Assembly: GCA_905221605.1 (NCBI GenBank)
Contig: CAJNDS010002188.1
Coordinates: 434,001-498,000, forward strand
DNA from: Symbiodinium natans
Lineage: Eukaryota; Sar; Dinophyceae; Suessiales; Symbiodiniaceae
Reading direction: 5' to 3'
DNA: 64,000 nucleotides
Position numbers and translations under genes: made by a program. Below the pieces are notes generated by a model. That model did not search any database. It saw only the letters and a list, made by a program, of their open reading frames with translations, and was not told the origin of the DNA. How positions within the stretch are numbered: position 1 is the stretch's first letter; each line of letters starts with the position of its first letter. Below, one piece after another: positions 29,501 through 34,378 of this stretch.

Positions 29501-32479
29501 GACTTCCCACTCTCAGTGCGCAGCTCTGGCACTGAGCCGCGGTACTGGTCCAAGAGCGCTTCCAGGCTGACCGCATTCCCGGTGTACGCAGCCAGCACTA
29601 GCTCATGCGGTGTGACTTCCGCACTCTGCTCGACCAGCCAGTGCACCACATGCGCATGATTCCCCAGCGAGGCATACAGCAGCACCGACCAGTTGATGGG
29701 GTTTTTGGCCAGGATGTCGGCCCGAAACTCGACCAACAACCGCACAGCCTCCAGGCATCCGCCCGCACAAGCAAACATCAGCGGAGAGACGCCGAGGTCA
29801 TCCAGCTCGGTGGCTCGGCCTGCATCTTCCTCGAGAAGGCGCCGCAGCTCATCCAGGTCTCCCAACCTTGCTTGCTATTATAGCATCCTTAGAGTTATAC
29901 CAGTGTTATACCCTTATAATCCCTTATACCTTATGAAACCCCAAGGGCCATGTGGGGAAGGCTACAACGAGGCTTCAGGATGCTGGCTAGGGGTGGTGCT
30001 TTAAGAGAGGGCCCAGGTCGGCTCTAAGTGGTGGCCGGCCACTCTGCGGCTGCGGCGACGCGGCTCTTCACGCGCCGCAGCTGCCCAGGCTCTGGCTGAA
30101 GCAGCTCCTCGTACGCGGCCGCGATGGCCTGGAAGAGTTCAGTGGCTTCCTGCTGCTCCTGCCGAGAGATTAGGCTATGCCCTATGAGGCCCTCAGCATT
30201 GAACATGGGACAACTTGCCAATCCTCGGCTGAGCACTTGTCTGGGTGGTACAGCAGGGCCAGTCTCAGGTACACCCGGCGCAGCTGTTCTGGCGCGCACG
30301 GCAAATGCGACGCAAAGAGCTCACGGGCATCTTCCAATCGCGGCAGCTGCTTGGACGAAGACTGAGCAAGCGCCAGCGCACACATATACCGGGACAACAA
30401 GTAAGGGTGTTTTGCTATTCAGGCCACAAAATTAAAGCTAGGCACCCATCGATGCTCATTCGTTGCAAATCAATGTCATCTTTCGGTGTCGGGACTACCA
30501 GGTCCTGTTTTGAGACAGCGTATGAAGACAAACAGCTGCAAGCACCCTCACACACATTCAAACTTTCCGTGCAGCTAGGGAAAGCTAGGCTTCCTGCTCA
30601 TAGAGAAACTGCGGCACCTCGTAGAAGTGTAGAAAATTGTGCCACATGGAGACTGGTCACCGTCCAGCCTGTGTCGATTTGCCACATCCCGTATCACCAC
30701 AGACCTCGGCACCAGGTCTTCGCCAGGTTTGCCAACAATGCTCGCCACAGGGCTGCGTTACCCATGGCGCCATGGCCGGTGCTTGCATGGAGAAGGCATC
30801 AAGGCCCCGGCCAGCATCACATCATTGCCCAACACCATCTCTGTGAATTCCTGCTCCATCATCACAGCTGGGAGCTTTGAGCGCTGGTCCTGGCAAGGCC
30901 CCAGCGTTTCTGGCGCCCCTCCACCTAAGCAGTCCGGTCCTCGATGTCAGTCGTCCGCTGCACGTGCACCTGGAGGGCTCTCACTCCATGGGCCAGGCGC
31001 CAAGATGCGGGACACAGAAGCCATTTGTGCCAAATGCGAATGGACCCAACATCAGATCCCAGGACCCAACTCGCACCAGTGGCTGTGCAGCGGGCTCAAC
31101 AGGCTCGGGTGCTTTGATTTCGGCCTGTTCTGAAGGCCATGTAAGCGATGGTTGTTCATACTGTTCAAGGCTGCAAAGCCATGAGAACAGCTGCTTCAGG
31201 CCTTGGGTTTCGCCTTGGCCTTGCTTGGCGGAGGATGCGCCCTGAGACTGAAACTGCCATGCATTTAGGCAGAAAACGGCACAAGCCACAAGCATGCACA
31301 AGCAGCGGGGGGCCTTGCAACATTCTGCTGGGGGGCTCCTGCACCAGCCTGGTGCGGGCAAGTTGCAGGCACTCACCTGTCAAGCAAATTCGTGTGACGA
31401 TGGGCCTCGGTGGGAGGTGCCACTGCAGCTTTTGCCATGGCTCGGCCTGAGTCACGTGGCCATGCACTCAAAGCAGGGTACTCGTTTGCTGAGGATACAG
31501 CTGGGTTTCGGGTCCTCGCTGGACACCTTGTGGACAGGCGCAGCCCACGATACGCAGAATGCAGGGCACAGCTTGCTATCTTTGCCTCATCGCTTCCAGC
31601 ATCACCACTGCCGCCCTCCTTCCAGTAAGGAAGGACAGTGAGCAGAAACGCCCTGGCAGCAGATGGTACGAGCCCATGCAACGCTTACAAGGCGCCTGTG
31701 CTTCGGTTTCGTGGCGCCGTTTGAGCTGACGGGGCCGTCGCTTCAGCGTATCCTGCACCAGCTTCGGCATGTCAAGCACCACTTTGGAAGCTCCCGGGGC
31801 TCCTTCATGTCCGAGGTCAGAGGCACACCCAGTTGCGCACGGCGCTGCGCCATGGCCTTCTGCTGCCGTTTGGACAACCTGGATCTCGACTCTGCTATGT
31901 AATCCACCGTACTAGACTAGACCTGAACACAGCCCTTAAATCACCTGTGAACTGACTCGAGGCGGGCCGCCTCGTGCTCTGCGAGGCTCTAAGGAGTTCG
32001 GCCTGCTCTGCCGTCAGTTGTACAGCCTGGGCAAGCGACCGGACCCAGAAACACCAAACCATCACATCAAACTGGTCATGGGCAGGGGGGGAAGCCTTCA
32101 GTTCCTCCAGCACTTGCGTACGCAGCTCCTTGCTTGCCTTCTTCTGCGCAAGCTGCTCCTGGAGATGCGGCTGCCAGCTACTGGTGTCAAGAACAACCTC
32201 AGGAAACCACATCCAACGCAGATTCCAAGCCAGGCTCCAGTTTCCGCTTCTTCCGTTTGCTCATCTTCTTGCCCTCATCGGCATCATGCACCGCGGTTGG
32301 TGCCTTCTGCCGTCGTGAGGGCAGTACCTTCACACTTTGTGACAGGCTACCATTTCCTTTGGCGCACATGCCATGCACAATGTTTTGCTAGTGGGTCTCA
32401 GTAGCTCTCCCACCTCCGCATTGGTGTCCGATGCCAAGCGGGGTGGTTTGCTATCGTCATCACCATCAAGCTCCGCCAT
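5034..32479 (-). CDS. DHX37: DHX37/Dhr1-type DEAH-box RNA helicase, gene-level span
   Basis: The family member in yeast and animals is a nucleolar DEAH helicase that unwinds U3 snoRNA from pre-18S rRNA during small-subunit assembly. All superfamily-2 motifs are present once, collinear and on one strand, across about 27 kb. Diagnostic DHX37-type residues include MEQE..., VPQFLYE, GVTQPRR, SADQRAGR (many DEAH relatives have SANQ), GPGHTYR and LYSSAAYENYFAKFA. The N-terminus carries the Lys/Arg-rich leader typical of the family, and an acidic insert lies between motifs IV and V. No premature stop or lost catalytic residue was found in the exons read, so it looks functional. It is odd in that at least eight unrelated same-strand genes lie inside its introns; the exon blocks are listed separately. 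ATG at 32479 is a tentative start. Confidence 0.8.
5290..5402 (+). repeat. AT-rich microsatellite (TAA/AAT)n
   Basis: Imperfect AATAAT/ACTAAT trinucleotide runs about 110 bp long, in an inferred intron of the helicase. Confidence 0.9.
5634..5783 (-). CDS. DHX37: DHX37-like helicase, second half of motif VI and HA2 start
   Basis: Exon 5783-5751 encodes AGRLGPGHTYR, which completes motif VI (QRAGR|AGRxGPGHxYR). After a 69-nt intron, exon 5681-5634 encodes LYSSAAYENYFAKFAQ, a conserved stretch after motif VI in this family. A Leu replaces the usual Thr in GRTGPGH. Downstream HA2 exons are only tentatively placed. Confidence 0.85.
6122..7897 (-). CDS. Pentatricopeptide repeat (PPR) protein, single exon
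   Basis: A 591-residue uninterrupted frame from ATG 7897 (an upstream TTG is not used as start). The first ~75 residues are Arg/Ala/Ser-rich with almost no acidic residues, a probable plastid or mitochondrial transit peptide. From about residue 80 there are roughly 14 tandem 35-residue PPR units, with phrases such as VTAYTNVLLACARAT, PDVIAMNNLINSNARSG and PDEHSYHALIGVYAKL. This is the P-type spacing of RNA-binding PPR proteins that act in organelle RNA processing or stability. It has no intron, unlike the neighbouring PPR genes. It sits inside the helicase intron 8158-5784 on the same strand. Confidence 0.93.
   Translation of the reverse strand: MHAAAGTGSKAGAGHLAPRPRYLSPCGSTGDRSARRAAFRLSRPGLWLVAGPAFVKAWRRGIYRTAGRARTVSSTTDELYVLYQQGRAEEAVALFKEMPPSLQQKTYIRNTVLGAFANAGDLDGAIRWFNTYPEAGLEETPKMYGKLVEAAASAGKPDSAKAWLSKLEDRFSVSDPMVLSMIINAYAKANSPALASKSFQEKLRRCGEVNLVDFNTVVDAFARAKDPGGARLWFERARAEGFQPDLTSYTALMSAMARSAQHGAAENCLQLLSSMTAAGLEPDVVAHNAVISAYCRSHQVDKARLHLHGAGKSQVQLDALSFTPIVQVCAEQGDVQGALAWLETMRSQKISPDVTAYTNVLLACARATDSKGARKVFDKMLADKVQPDVIAMNNLINSNARSGDVDAALYYLQMIKELDLKPTAQTYTPIIQGLGHQSRLADAMSLVEEAVATGLMPDVTLYNVLLQACIKAGDADSAEAVLRQISQQGLRPDEHSYHALIGVYAKLARVDAAADVIARMQEAGVQPNHYIWTGMLQACNRGKDTTWACVAFRTLVRQGIEVDSRLLDSFTAAVPLSVANKLQEELYAGYR
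8159..8280 (-). CDS. DHX37: DHX37-like helicase, first half of motif VI
   Basis: A short segment GVFEV (8280-8266) and the exon ISKASADQRAGR (8194-8159) supply the strand before motif VI and its arginine finger region (QRAGR). A GT donor follows immediately (CGC|GTGAGG). The intron to the next helicase exon (8158-5784, 2375 nt) contains a complete PPR gene. SADQRAGR is characteristic of DHX37-type sequences. Confidence 0.85.
8515..8630 (+). repeat. (GA)n microsatellite
   Basis: About 110 bp of GAGA with interspersed GAGT, in non-coding sequence between the coiled-coil gene and the helicase motif VI exon. Confidence 0.92.
8795..9805 (-). CDS. Coiled-coil protein, two exons
   Basis: ATG 9805 begins MSSKPAEGSGVPADGPEG, followed by SLEGGSLQRYALRLPEP. 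An intron filled with CA/GA microsatellite (about 9485-9690) separates it from a long exon (about 9450-8795). That exon encodes some 220 residues, almost all charged, in heptad-like patterns (EEELCDEIRDLNGQLQAE; RELRQRYTDMLDP at the end, TGA 8795). It is Ala/Glu/Arg/Gln-rich with no Pro through the core, so a long parallel or antiparallel coil is likely. No further domain was seen. It lies in the helicase intron between the YVVDTG exon and motif VI, on the same strand. Confidence 0.65.
9483..9652 (+). repeat. CA-rich then GA microsatellite
   Basis: ACAAACACCAACACAAAC-type units grade into ACACAC and then AGAGAG over about 170 bp. It lies in the inferred intron of the coiled-coil gene. Confidence 0.9.
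10030..10447 (-). CDS. DHX37: DHX37-like helicase, motif V exons
   Basis: LSATRQLAPFADPPEGER (10447-10393) joins in frame to VVISTNVAETS (10296-10264, motif V), then to a 17-nt exon VTLPN (10204-10188, split Val), then to RYVVDTGKEKRRRCE (from about 10085). The joined length between VLPLYAQ and TNVAET equals that of human DHX37 as I recall it. Donors are GT (after GER, after AATGT) and GC (after ETS). The block lies just 3' of a PPR gene and just 5' of a coiled-coil gene on the same strand. Confidence 0.88.
10582..12561 (-). CDS. PPR protein, multi-exon
   Basis: ATG 12561 (MERLSEVPLDGVAGKRK). Exon 1 runs to about 12310 and ends near TLEAVEAALQPVSRP. Exon 2 (about 12244-11804) has ALNSLAKGGFRRTAWLVL, AIHYNAAIHAASSQSYW and DVITWNSVIASLGERW. 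Exon 3 (about 11589-11359) has MSWNSAISACVRCSEWRHA. The last block (11310-10582) has VGNALISACAAAGQWRLVL, GWSGAIHACETGGEWRLAL and similar units up to AIGACSKVNE. Repeats keep the dinoflagellate-style 'NxxIxACxxxxxW' pattern. Exon edges are approximate; stop at 10582. It lies in the 14.2-kb helicase intron. Confidence 0.8.
12610..13155. other. Intergenic, no gene seen
   Basis: Contains a short C/A-rich stretch (12770-12840) of AAACCC/AACCC units resembling a strongly decayed complement of telomere-type repeat. Nothing coding was recognised. Confidence 0.5.
13156..14628 (-). CDS. PPR protein, single long exon
   Basis: Open from ATG 14628 (MISRPRESPQGQVQ) to the stop at 13156, about 490 residues. 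The frame continues upstream to 14673, so an upstream exon is possible. About 11 PPR units are visible: VKKASATISACRTRWMQAV, NQISVNAAISACEQAGRW, DVVSCNTLVSSCATCAM, DIISYNAVMSTHEKGGLW, TASASVGACARSAQW and further units. The N-terminus is basic and Gln-rich. The unit around LDAIIINPALKVRSSWQQ is degenerate. Same strand and same host intron as its neighbours. Confidence 0.9.
   Translation of the reverse strand: MISRPRESPQGQVQVQPQARQRPTEQTGDNFQSRRAHVAWTHALVAYINLSKLSAQPNVKKASATISACRTRWMQAVAILKNCRRIALEADTVLHSAALAACDKGARWEHGWLIARELRMNQLQEDVIACSSVTSAAARGGKWQEANLCLTEMRKHMIRPNQISVNAAISACEQAGRWNIALTALSAACRLGMRPDVVSCNTLVSSCATCAMAPWHRAVALFGGMSESWQKDIISYNAVMSTHEKGGLWLQALQLLTTVRVEGGQYDIITASASVGACARSAQWERAVAFRQELFLNSMRPNVVPFSMAVDACDAARCWQAGVALMLDASLTLRLDAIIINPALKVRSSWQQSWTVLANSKRCALQADMAMTSTVISVAASDSIWQRAFPLFRGFYSSRLTDLTLYNSVISVCQSVCLWVHVIQLFAAMQCELQPDILTVSSLLHACDYGRRGWQVQVLLAKLSCAGIETCRRRLSAGTKCDSVEPLFLV
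15236..15556 (-). pseudogene. PPR remnant
   Basis: GCTAAMTALSKAAQWQAAL and later MSSAVGACASSSRWQRALG are PPR units. Between them the frame loses PPR character, and the following unit is out of register. This is either a decayed PPR gene or an upstream part of the PPR gene at 13.2-14.6 kb with unresolved introns. Confidence 0.45.
15600..16600. other. Mostly non-coding, two weak minus-strand frames
   Basis: The frame at 16213-15893 ends in a hydrophobic stretch (SCAAISAAALASWLSYGTW) but has no recognised domain. The frame at 16559-16359 has a phrase (DWPAALDFVEDV) that could be a PPR helix. Neither can be called a gene. Confidence 0.3.
16629..16838 (-). pseudogene. PPR remnant
   Basis: One and a half PPR units (VVCFSSALNACVQSGRSE, AAMDVFNLLHH) in an isolated 70-residue frame. 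No continuation was found on either side within the same frame. It is a fragment, or one exon of a larger broken PPR gene together with 15236-15556. Confidence 0.45.
16839..17470. other. Intergenic, nothing seen
   Basis: No long frame on either strand, no repeat array and no RNA gene signature recognised. Confidence 0.5.
17475..18553 (-). CDS. PPR protein, at least two exons, 5' exon missing
   Basis: The main exon begins at an acceptor (pyrimidine tract then CAG) at about 18553 with DWHQPEKEHDALDWLQSF. It carries about eight PPR units: VFHYNCAIAACEKCGLWQR, DIVSYNSALGAMSSAGRW, VTVNNVIRSCAVQSAWAV and DGIACTSLISACQEGGRW. It runs to about DAVSFNSAA near 17800. A further in-frame segment at about 17665-17475 continues the repeat (EALAALSFAGPDAWRSALDW, then IAISPDALSGLARLGL) and ends at TAG 17475. 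An intron of roughly 100 nt is implied between them. No start codon is visible in the main exon, so the 5' exon or trans-splice site is unplaced. Confidence 0.85.
18922..19461 (+). CDS. Uncertain plus-strand ORF
   Basis: A 179-codon frame with Ala/Val/Arg-rich helices (VATVATALIAAVRSR; FRRLLLAFTQRFPE). It opens with GTG and has no early ATG. It is on the opposite strand to every neighbour and overlaps the 3' side of the pseudouridine synthase gene by only about 40 nt. Composition is protein-like, but no family was recognised. It may be an exon or chance. Confidence 0.25.
   Translation: MVGPAISTAASGEAKANPGSPRHDPTQVELVTLSVSGISKTLPFADVAVLRQALLDGQFDARLATSTFHAVAPTVATVATALIAAVRSRPRSVASVRIAQALRTWVLAGAHVAGSDPGQLTRKARKHRTQATKGFRRLLLAFTQRFPEISEMSRVVLARQFLLVPIFYRALEDRALVLL
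19422..21070 (-). CDS. RluA-family RNA pseudouridine synthase
   Basis: Isomerises uridine to pseudouridine in rRNA or tRNA. Minus-strand exons in order are VVFELADRALLFKPPGWE (about 20800-20745, the usual N-terminal 'LxxxKPPGW'), CMKLVEYVQLRFPQ (about 20735-20690), and GFLHRLDVPNS with the catalytic HRLD Asp intact (HRLD codons at 20477-20466). After them come EGLLLLAKSHRAYDDLQ (about 20390-20340), QLSAGQIVRDYVVLSRGT (about 20275-20220), IVTGRQHQIRCHLAHIG (about 19985-19935, the conserved RxHQIRxHL motif) and FEADLTFSPRNWLHRHRLAF (about 19800-19740). Introns are short. The C-terminal end beyond PIPQDLQGSL is uncertain, and the first Met may be upstream. The gene sits between two PPR genes in the 14.2-kb helicase intron. 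Confidence 0.85.
21071..22045. other. No confident gene between two minus-strand genes
   Basis: Overlapping frames occur on both strands (for example minus 21977-21525, with SQILRRAQQLAYELPKVGEL). The minus frame could be the 5' exon of the pseudouridine synthase gene or a 3' untranslated region of the PPR gene upstream. Nothing was recognised. Confidence 0.35.
22046..23751 (-). CDS. PPR protein, multi-exon
   Basis: PPR units recur across several minus-strand exons. Near 23700-23620 lie NIIHYNTVLQTCRRSGDW and QVALRLLTHM. At 23539-23351 lie DVISRNEVLGAFAAAVCW and ITFNNVARACRRTGL. At about 23350-23185 lie ALERLGRSGHWQLALCVL and KPDVVSYGLAMDAHG. At about 22885-22790 lie GYTSVLKACAQHSQWRAAV and ELLMNMSRAQ. 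At 22701-22150 lie DLVSYTAVLRACPWRAW, DTVAFNAALVSISGSW and SVLMKSFSEAGRWPLSL. A last exon reads VQPDAISRQTLQQLGGACCM, ending at TGA 22046. No transit peptide was identified. Junctions are approximate. Confidence 0.75.
23998..24519 (-). CDS. Unrecognised minus-strand ORF
   Basis: About 170 codons without a stop, Ser/Pro-rich then basic, including ALAAARRILDLGSSPKLQ and AIADCRSFAYGKPQQS. It may be a 5' exon of the adjacent PPR gene or unrelated intron sequence within the helicase. An alternative frame over the same stretch also reads well (HMANRSKAHILKRLDNPIP), which lowers confidence. Confidence 0.3.
   Translation of the reverse strand: MQILGSVGQSSQGSLGSSETWASHVSRSQDGDAAHAPSPSPFPLPEECMGAEGCEVSALAAARRILDLGSSPKLQSVEAAIADCRSFAYGKPQQSPYSEKAGQSDSKNHRVRATGPRRRRGLAAWRRPQLCTAALRSLKRREVPSTFVDVEGCRPVTKSQRSWFCKAESHLVT
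24685..26848 (-). CDS. DHX37: DHX37-like helicase, RecA2 entry, acidic insert, VLPLYAQ
   Basis: VTVHFARRTDEDYIK (26848-26804) and VLQIHKELPPGSILV (26621-26577) match the start of the second RecA lobe (motif IV region). A Glu/Asp-rich segment (ELELEASDDEAAEEDPEDE, about 26080-26020) and a Lys/Arg cluster (PKPKKKRRKKVKE, about 25525-25485) fill the place of the low-complexity insert that DHX37 proteins carry here. EEDTVLLESEAVSEFAID follows at about 25165-25110. RVLPLYAQ (24705-24685) ends at a split CA/G codon where the 14.2-kb intron begins. The low-complexity exons have uncertain edges. Confidence 0.75.
27135..28393 (-). CDS. DHX37: DHX37-like helicase, RecA1 exons (Ia, Ib, DEAH, SAT)
   Basis: Junctions that resolve in frame are as follows. 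28393-28339 ends GDEHLIGVTQPRR (motif Ia). 28240-28218 is a 23-nt exon VAAISVSQ. 28137-28092 gives RVGQELNQPEKVGYQ. 28031-27957 gives VRYDKSHCTKDMRIKFM then TDGILLRE. 27868-27818 gives VQADFLCRKYTAIVIDE. 27736-27722 is a 15-nt exon AHERG that completes DEAH. From 27499 comes VNCDILIGLLSRAVQRRRRD. 27276-27256 gives LPPPLKL. From 27184 comes VIMSATLRLCDFTEN (motif III). Donors are GC or GT and acceptors AG. The catalytic Asp-Glu of motif II and SAT are intact. Confidence 0.9.
28732..30385 (-). CDS. J-domain/ankyrin-repeat fusion protein
   Basis: ATG at 30385. Exon 1 encodes a DnaJ J-domain with the HPD motif (LRRVYLRLALLYHPDKCSAE), and exon 2 (from about 30162) gives helix III/IV (EQQEATELFQAIAAAYEELL). 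A GT donor near 30034 joins exon 2 (ending ...RVAAAAE) to an ankyrin exon (from about 29864: GDLDELRRLLEED, ...GVSPLMFACAGGCLEAVRLL..., ...GKSLLHLACEGL...). A final exon (about 28849-28735) gives another ankyrin unit (SAGQNALSLAEANGLKKV) and ends at TAG 28732. The HPD tripeptide predicts stimulation of an Hsp70 ATPase; ankyrins would bind a client. No signal peptide was seen. The gene lies wholly inside the helicase intron 30597-28394, on the same strand. Confidence 0.8.
30598..30883 (-). CDS. DHX37: DHX37-like helicase, motif I (Walker A) exons
   Basis: RSKLPAVMMEQEFTEMVL (from 30883) continues to ATG CTG at 30812. A GC-donor intron leads to the 36-nt exon 30704-30669 encoding VCGDTGCGKSTQ, the ATP-binding P-loop (GxTGCGKST). 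A 51-nt GC-AG intron leads to VPQFLYE (30617-30598). Joined, the order and spacing match the family consensus LPxxxEEQ...VCGETGSGKTTQVPQFLYE. The last codon is split (GA/G) at the donor of the intron that contains the J-domain/ankyrin gene. Confidence 0.88.
30934..32479 (-). CDS. DHX37: DHX37-like helicase, N-terminal exons
   Basis: Candidate start MAELDGDDDSKPPRL (32479). A strongly basic patch KKMSKRKKRKLEP (about 32270-32230) is a probable nuclear or nucleolar signal. HLQEQLAQKKASKELR (about 32175-32125) matches the family's coiled basic helix. SRLSKRQQKAMAQRRAQLG lies at about 31890-31835. An acidic/proline segment (SEQAEIKAPEPVEPAAQP) lies at about 31130-31070. VHVQRTTDIEDR (30969-30934) corresponds to the segment just before the helicase core. 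Exon edges in this block are approximate. One apparent frame change at about 32210 was not resolved. Confidence 0.6.
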
Positions 32480-34378
32480 CAGCTGACGCGTTGCGCGGCA
32501 TGGGTCAACGACTGCAACTTGTTAGGACAAAACGGCTAGGACTCAGGACGCCCTTTCCAAAAAGAGCCGCTCTTGGTCTGGGAGGCTGTGCCTTGTTGGT
32601 ACCCTTGTTGTCATCTTCTTGCGAGCGCGCTTTGCAAGTAATTAGGGACATGGGGGCATGTTTTTTTCGGCGCCAGGACTTTTGAAAAAAGGTTAGTGAC
32701 GGTTTGTGTGCAGGCTCAGCAGGCAGCAACCTCGTGAATCTAGTCTATGAGGGTTTGAAGCCCATCTCGGCTGGCGAGCGTCTTCCTCTCGTTTGCTGGG
32801 CTTCGGATGCTGTGTCGTTCTCACACCCCTTGTCCAGCGTGATAGCTTCCCATCTTTTCCGCTGCAATCAACAGATGTCCACATCGAAGTATGTCCAAGG
32901 CCTAAGGCACAAACACACTTGGTAGAGTCTTGGTATACTCCGGAAACGACTGCTTGCGACTGCTGAATTTCAAGCTCTGGACATGTCGACTTCGGCTTGA
33001 TGCAGCCCATGAGAGGTGACACCTGAGAACCACAGCCTCGGGCACGGATACAGATTGGACATCATATTATGGAATACGGGGGGGGCTTTAAGGGACATCC
33101 AACATATACACTGGTAGTACACGCACCTTGGTGCCACAGAAAGACAAGGCGCGAGAAACGTTCCAGCCGTGGCTGCGTTAACGTTGCCAGGAACTGCAAG
33201 GAGGTGTCCTTCCGTGGTTCTGTGGGCTTAGGACTGCGAACCCTCCAGAAGTCTCTACAACTTTTCAAGCGATAAGGCGCAGGCTGTAATTCCACAGCCA
33301 CCACATCGAAGCCGACAGAGCTCACCTCGGACAACCACGCAACAAAAGATCACAGGCATTCACGAAAACAAGGCTAAGCCGAGTGGCGGCACGCCAAAAG
33401 GACCAATCGAACCCCAGCATCAGTGATGTGGTGGGAGGCCACCGTGAAGTCCTACGTCTGCAATCTTGGCATGTCGCCATGGGTATGGACACAGCTACAC
33501 ACCTCTGCGCAACTTAATACCACTTATGCATGTGGCAAACAAATTTGTGGGTCCCGCAGCATGTAGCAGGTCTCCACGACTGACTGCAATCCCTCGTCGT
33601 CAATCAGACCTTGACGCCCACTGTCAATGTTGGCACACAAACATGCCTTGCGTGGTCTAGGTTCTGGCTCACACCGTGATTGCTTGTACTTACTTGCCTT
33701 CCAATTAGGCTTGGGCATGGGGGTTCGGGGGGTCGTTTCCGAAAGCATCAGAAACTTGTCAAAAGGATGCCTCCAAAAAACGACAAACCGGCGGGTTGGG
33801 TGGTGGCCCAACCACTGAGGCTGGTGCACTCCTGGGAAACTCCTTTCTGCATGAGCTTGTGCGGGCCCAACCACAGGTGCCGCAAGCACCTGCTCCAAAA
33901 AGGTCACCAAACAAACGGCCCCCGTTTCCACTCTGGAGTCCAGCCTCCAGGTGCCCCACAGCTTCGCTGCAAGGAAACTGTTTGTGAGTGGAGCGAACAG
34001 CGACAAGGACCTGCAGCAAAAATCGCACAGGGGCTAGCCACAACCACGAGTAATCACGAGTATGATGACGGATCTTCGTGTCTGCTACAGGTTGCTACAG
34101 CACTCCCCCGCGGCCTCATTCGAAAACCACGCGCTTGGTCTAGCGCCTTGCAGGCTCCAAGATGCTGAGGCGACACATCACATGACACACATTGATACAC
34201 TGATAGACGATTATAGACTAAGGCGCACCTACATCCCGAGACAGAAACTTTTTTTTGCGAGGCAAGGCTCTGCAGTGCGCCAGTTTGTGAAACCCATGGT
34301 CCCTCTGATAAGGGCTTTGGCGAACATCTCTGCAGCTTCTTGCTGCGTAAAATTTTCGTGAGAAGTGCTTCCAGGTCC
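32480..34378. other. Sparse coding potential upstream of the helicase
   Basis: Minus-strand segments with plausible composition occur: SQEDDNKGTNKAQPPRPRA near 32620-32560 could be more helicase N-terminus, and SSVGFDVVAVELQPAPYRL lies near 33320-33260. Other frames at 33524-34043 are Pro/Arg-rich on both strands. No domain was recognised. Confidence 0.3.

Noticed and set aside
5034-32479. Helicase exons as a dead, fragmented pseudogene
   Set aside because: Catalytic motifs are intact and the junctions resolve in frame, so decay is not indicated; expression data would be needed to settle it.
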